This document shows, one piece after another, positions 16,181 through 16,401 of a stretch of 16,401 nt of DNA (the stretch's first letter is position 1; every line of letters starts with the position of its first letter). Source of the DNA: Chloroflexota bacterium (GTDB taxonomy: Bacteria > Chloroflexota > Limnocylindria > Limnocylindrales > CSP1-4); NCBI GenBank assembly GCA_021812735.1, contig JAKAMV010000123.1:1-16401 (forward strand), read 5' to 3'. A program made the translations under genes and the position numbers. The notes beneath the pieces were generated by a model. The model ran no database searches. It saw only the letters and a list, made by a program, of their open reading frames with translations, and had not been told where the DNA came from.

Positions 16181-16401
16181 CGGTGACGATCCGGGCCGGC
16201 TCGCGCGCCGGTGCCGACACGCTGTCGGCCGCCCCCCGGCACGCGCTGCCCAGCCCTTGGCCATCTCCTCGGCGCGGGCCGAAAGCAGGGCCGCCAGAGT
16301 AACGGCACGGACTCGCCCGCCCAGTCCTGAAGGTAGGTCGCCCGGATGTGCAGACTCTTCCCTATCTTACCCTGTTTGACACGCTGATGAGCCAGGGCGA
16401 C
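16181..16401. other. Unassigned right-hand end with a drop in GC
   Basis: No gene can be supported here. Positions 16351-16390 have 19 G/C out of 40, far below the rest of the window. Two open readings reach the edge. On the plus strand, GTG at 16348 opens a frame reading QTLPYLTLFDTLMSQGD. On the minus strand, a frame coming in from the edge reads VALAHQRVKQGKIGKSL. Both are too short to judge. A TTTGACA at 16375-16381 looks like a -35 box, but any -10 would be at the very edge. The change may mark a new gene, a regulatory region or a transferred segment starting beyond the window. Confidence 0.35.

Overview
The window is very GC-rich, densely packed bacterial chromosome. It has no rRNA, tRNA, CRISPR array or recognisable mobile element. 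The gene set fits an aerobic member of the Chloroflexota, perhaps one of its high-GC soil or freshwater classes: class 1B pyrimidine genes (pyrD with pyrK), a fused heme A synthase/heme O synthase, a lipobox thioredoxin-like protein, and many starts that look leaderless. This assignment is inference from gene content and composition, not from a marker gene.

Layout. (1) 1-1079, minus strand: a membrane protein with an N-terminal RanBP2-type zinc finger and a DUF4328-like domain, cut by the left edge. (2) 1179-5828, plus strand: a probable seven-gene operon. It runs from a small two-helix membrane protein to a small ferredoxin-like-fold candidate, an acidic protein with an internally duplicated domain, PyrK, a DUF998 membrane protein, an atypical PyrD with a basic N-terminal extension, and a 44-residue small ORF. 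The last three junctions are 4-bp stop/start overlaps, each with a GGAG-type ribosome site. (3) 5953-7553, plus: an ECF sigma factor and a coupled membrane-anchored putative anti-sigma factor that starts at TTG. (4) 7671-8357, plus: pyrE. (5) 8405-9367, minus: a thioredoxin-fold lipoprotein, divergent from (6) 9473-11353, plus: the ctaA-ctaB fusion. (7) 11550-13106, plus: an MBL-fold/beta-CASP nuclease. (8) 13219-14013, plus: a multi-pass membrane protein made of two similar halves. (9) 14211-16180, plus: ornithine carbamoyltransferase and carbamate kinase, overlapping by 1 bp, with no arginine deiminase in view. (10) 16181-16401: no confident gene, and the base composition falls towards about 50% GC near the edge.

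How the parts work together. PyrK, PyrD and PyrE together carry out the oxidation of dihydroorotate to orotate and its conversion to OMP, although a sigma/anti-sigma pair separates pyrE from the other two. The ctaA-ctaB fusion supplies heme O and heme A for a cytochrome oxidase, and the divergent thioredoxin-like lipoprotein could serve oxidase assembly or periplasmic thiol chemistry. The OTC/carbamate kinase pair has the catabolic arrangement, making ATP from citrulline through carbamoyl phosphate.

The most unusual parts are the insertion of a DUF998 membrane protein and two uncharacterised soluble proteins into a pyrK-pyrD operon whose PyrD departs from several usual active-site residues, and the repeated pattern of a TAnnnT element 6-9 bases before start codons.
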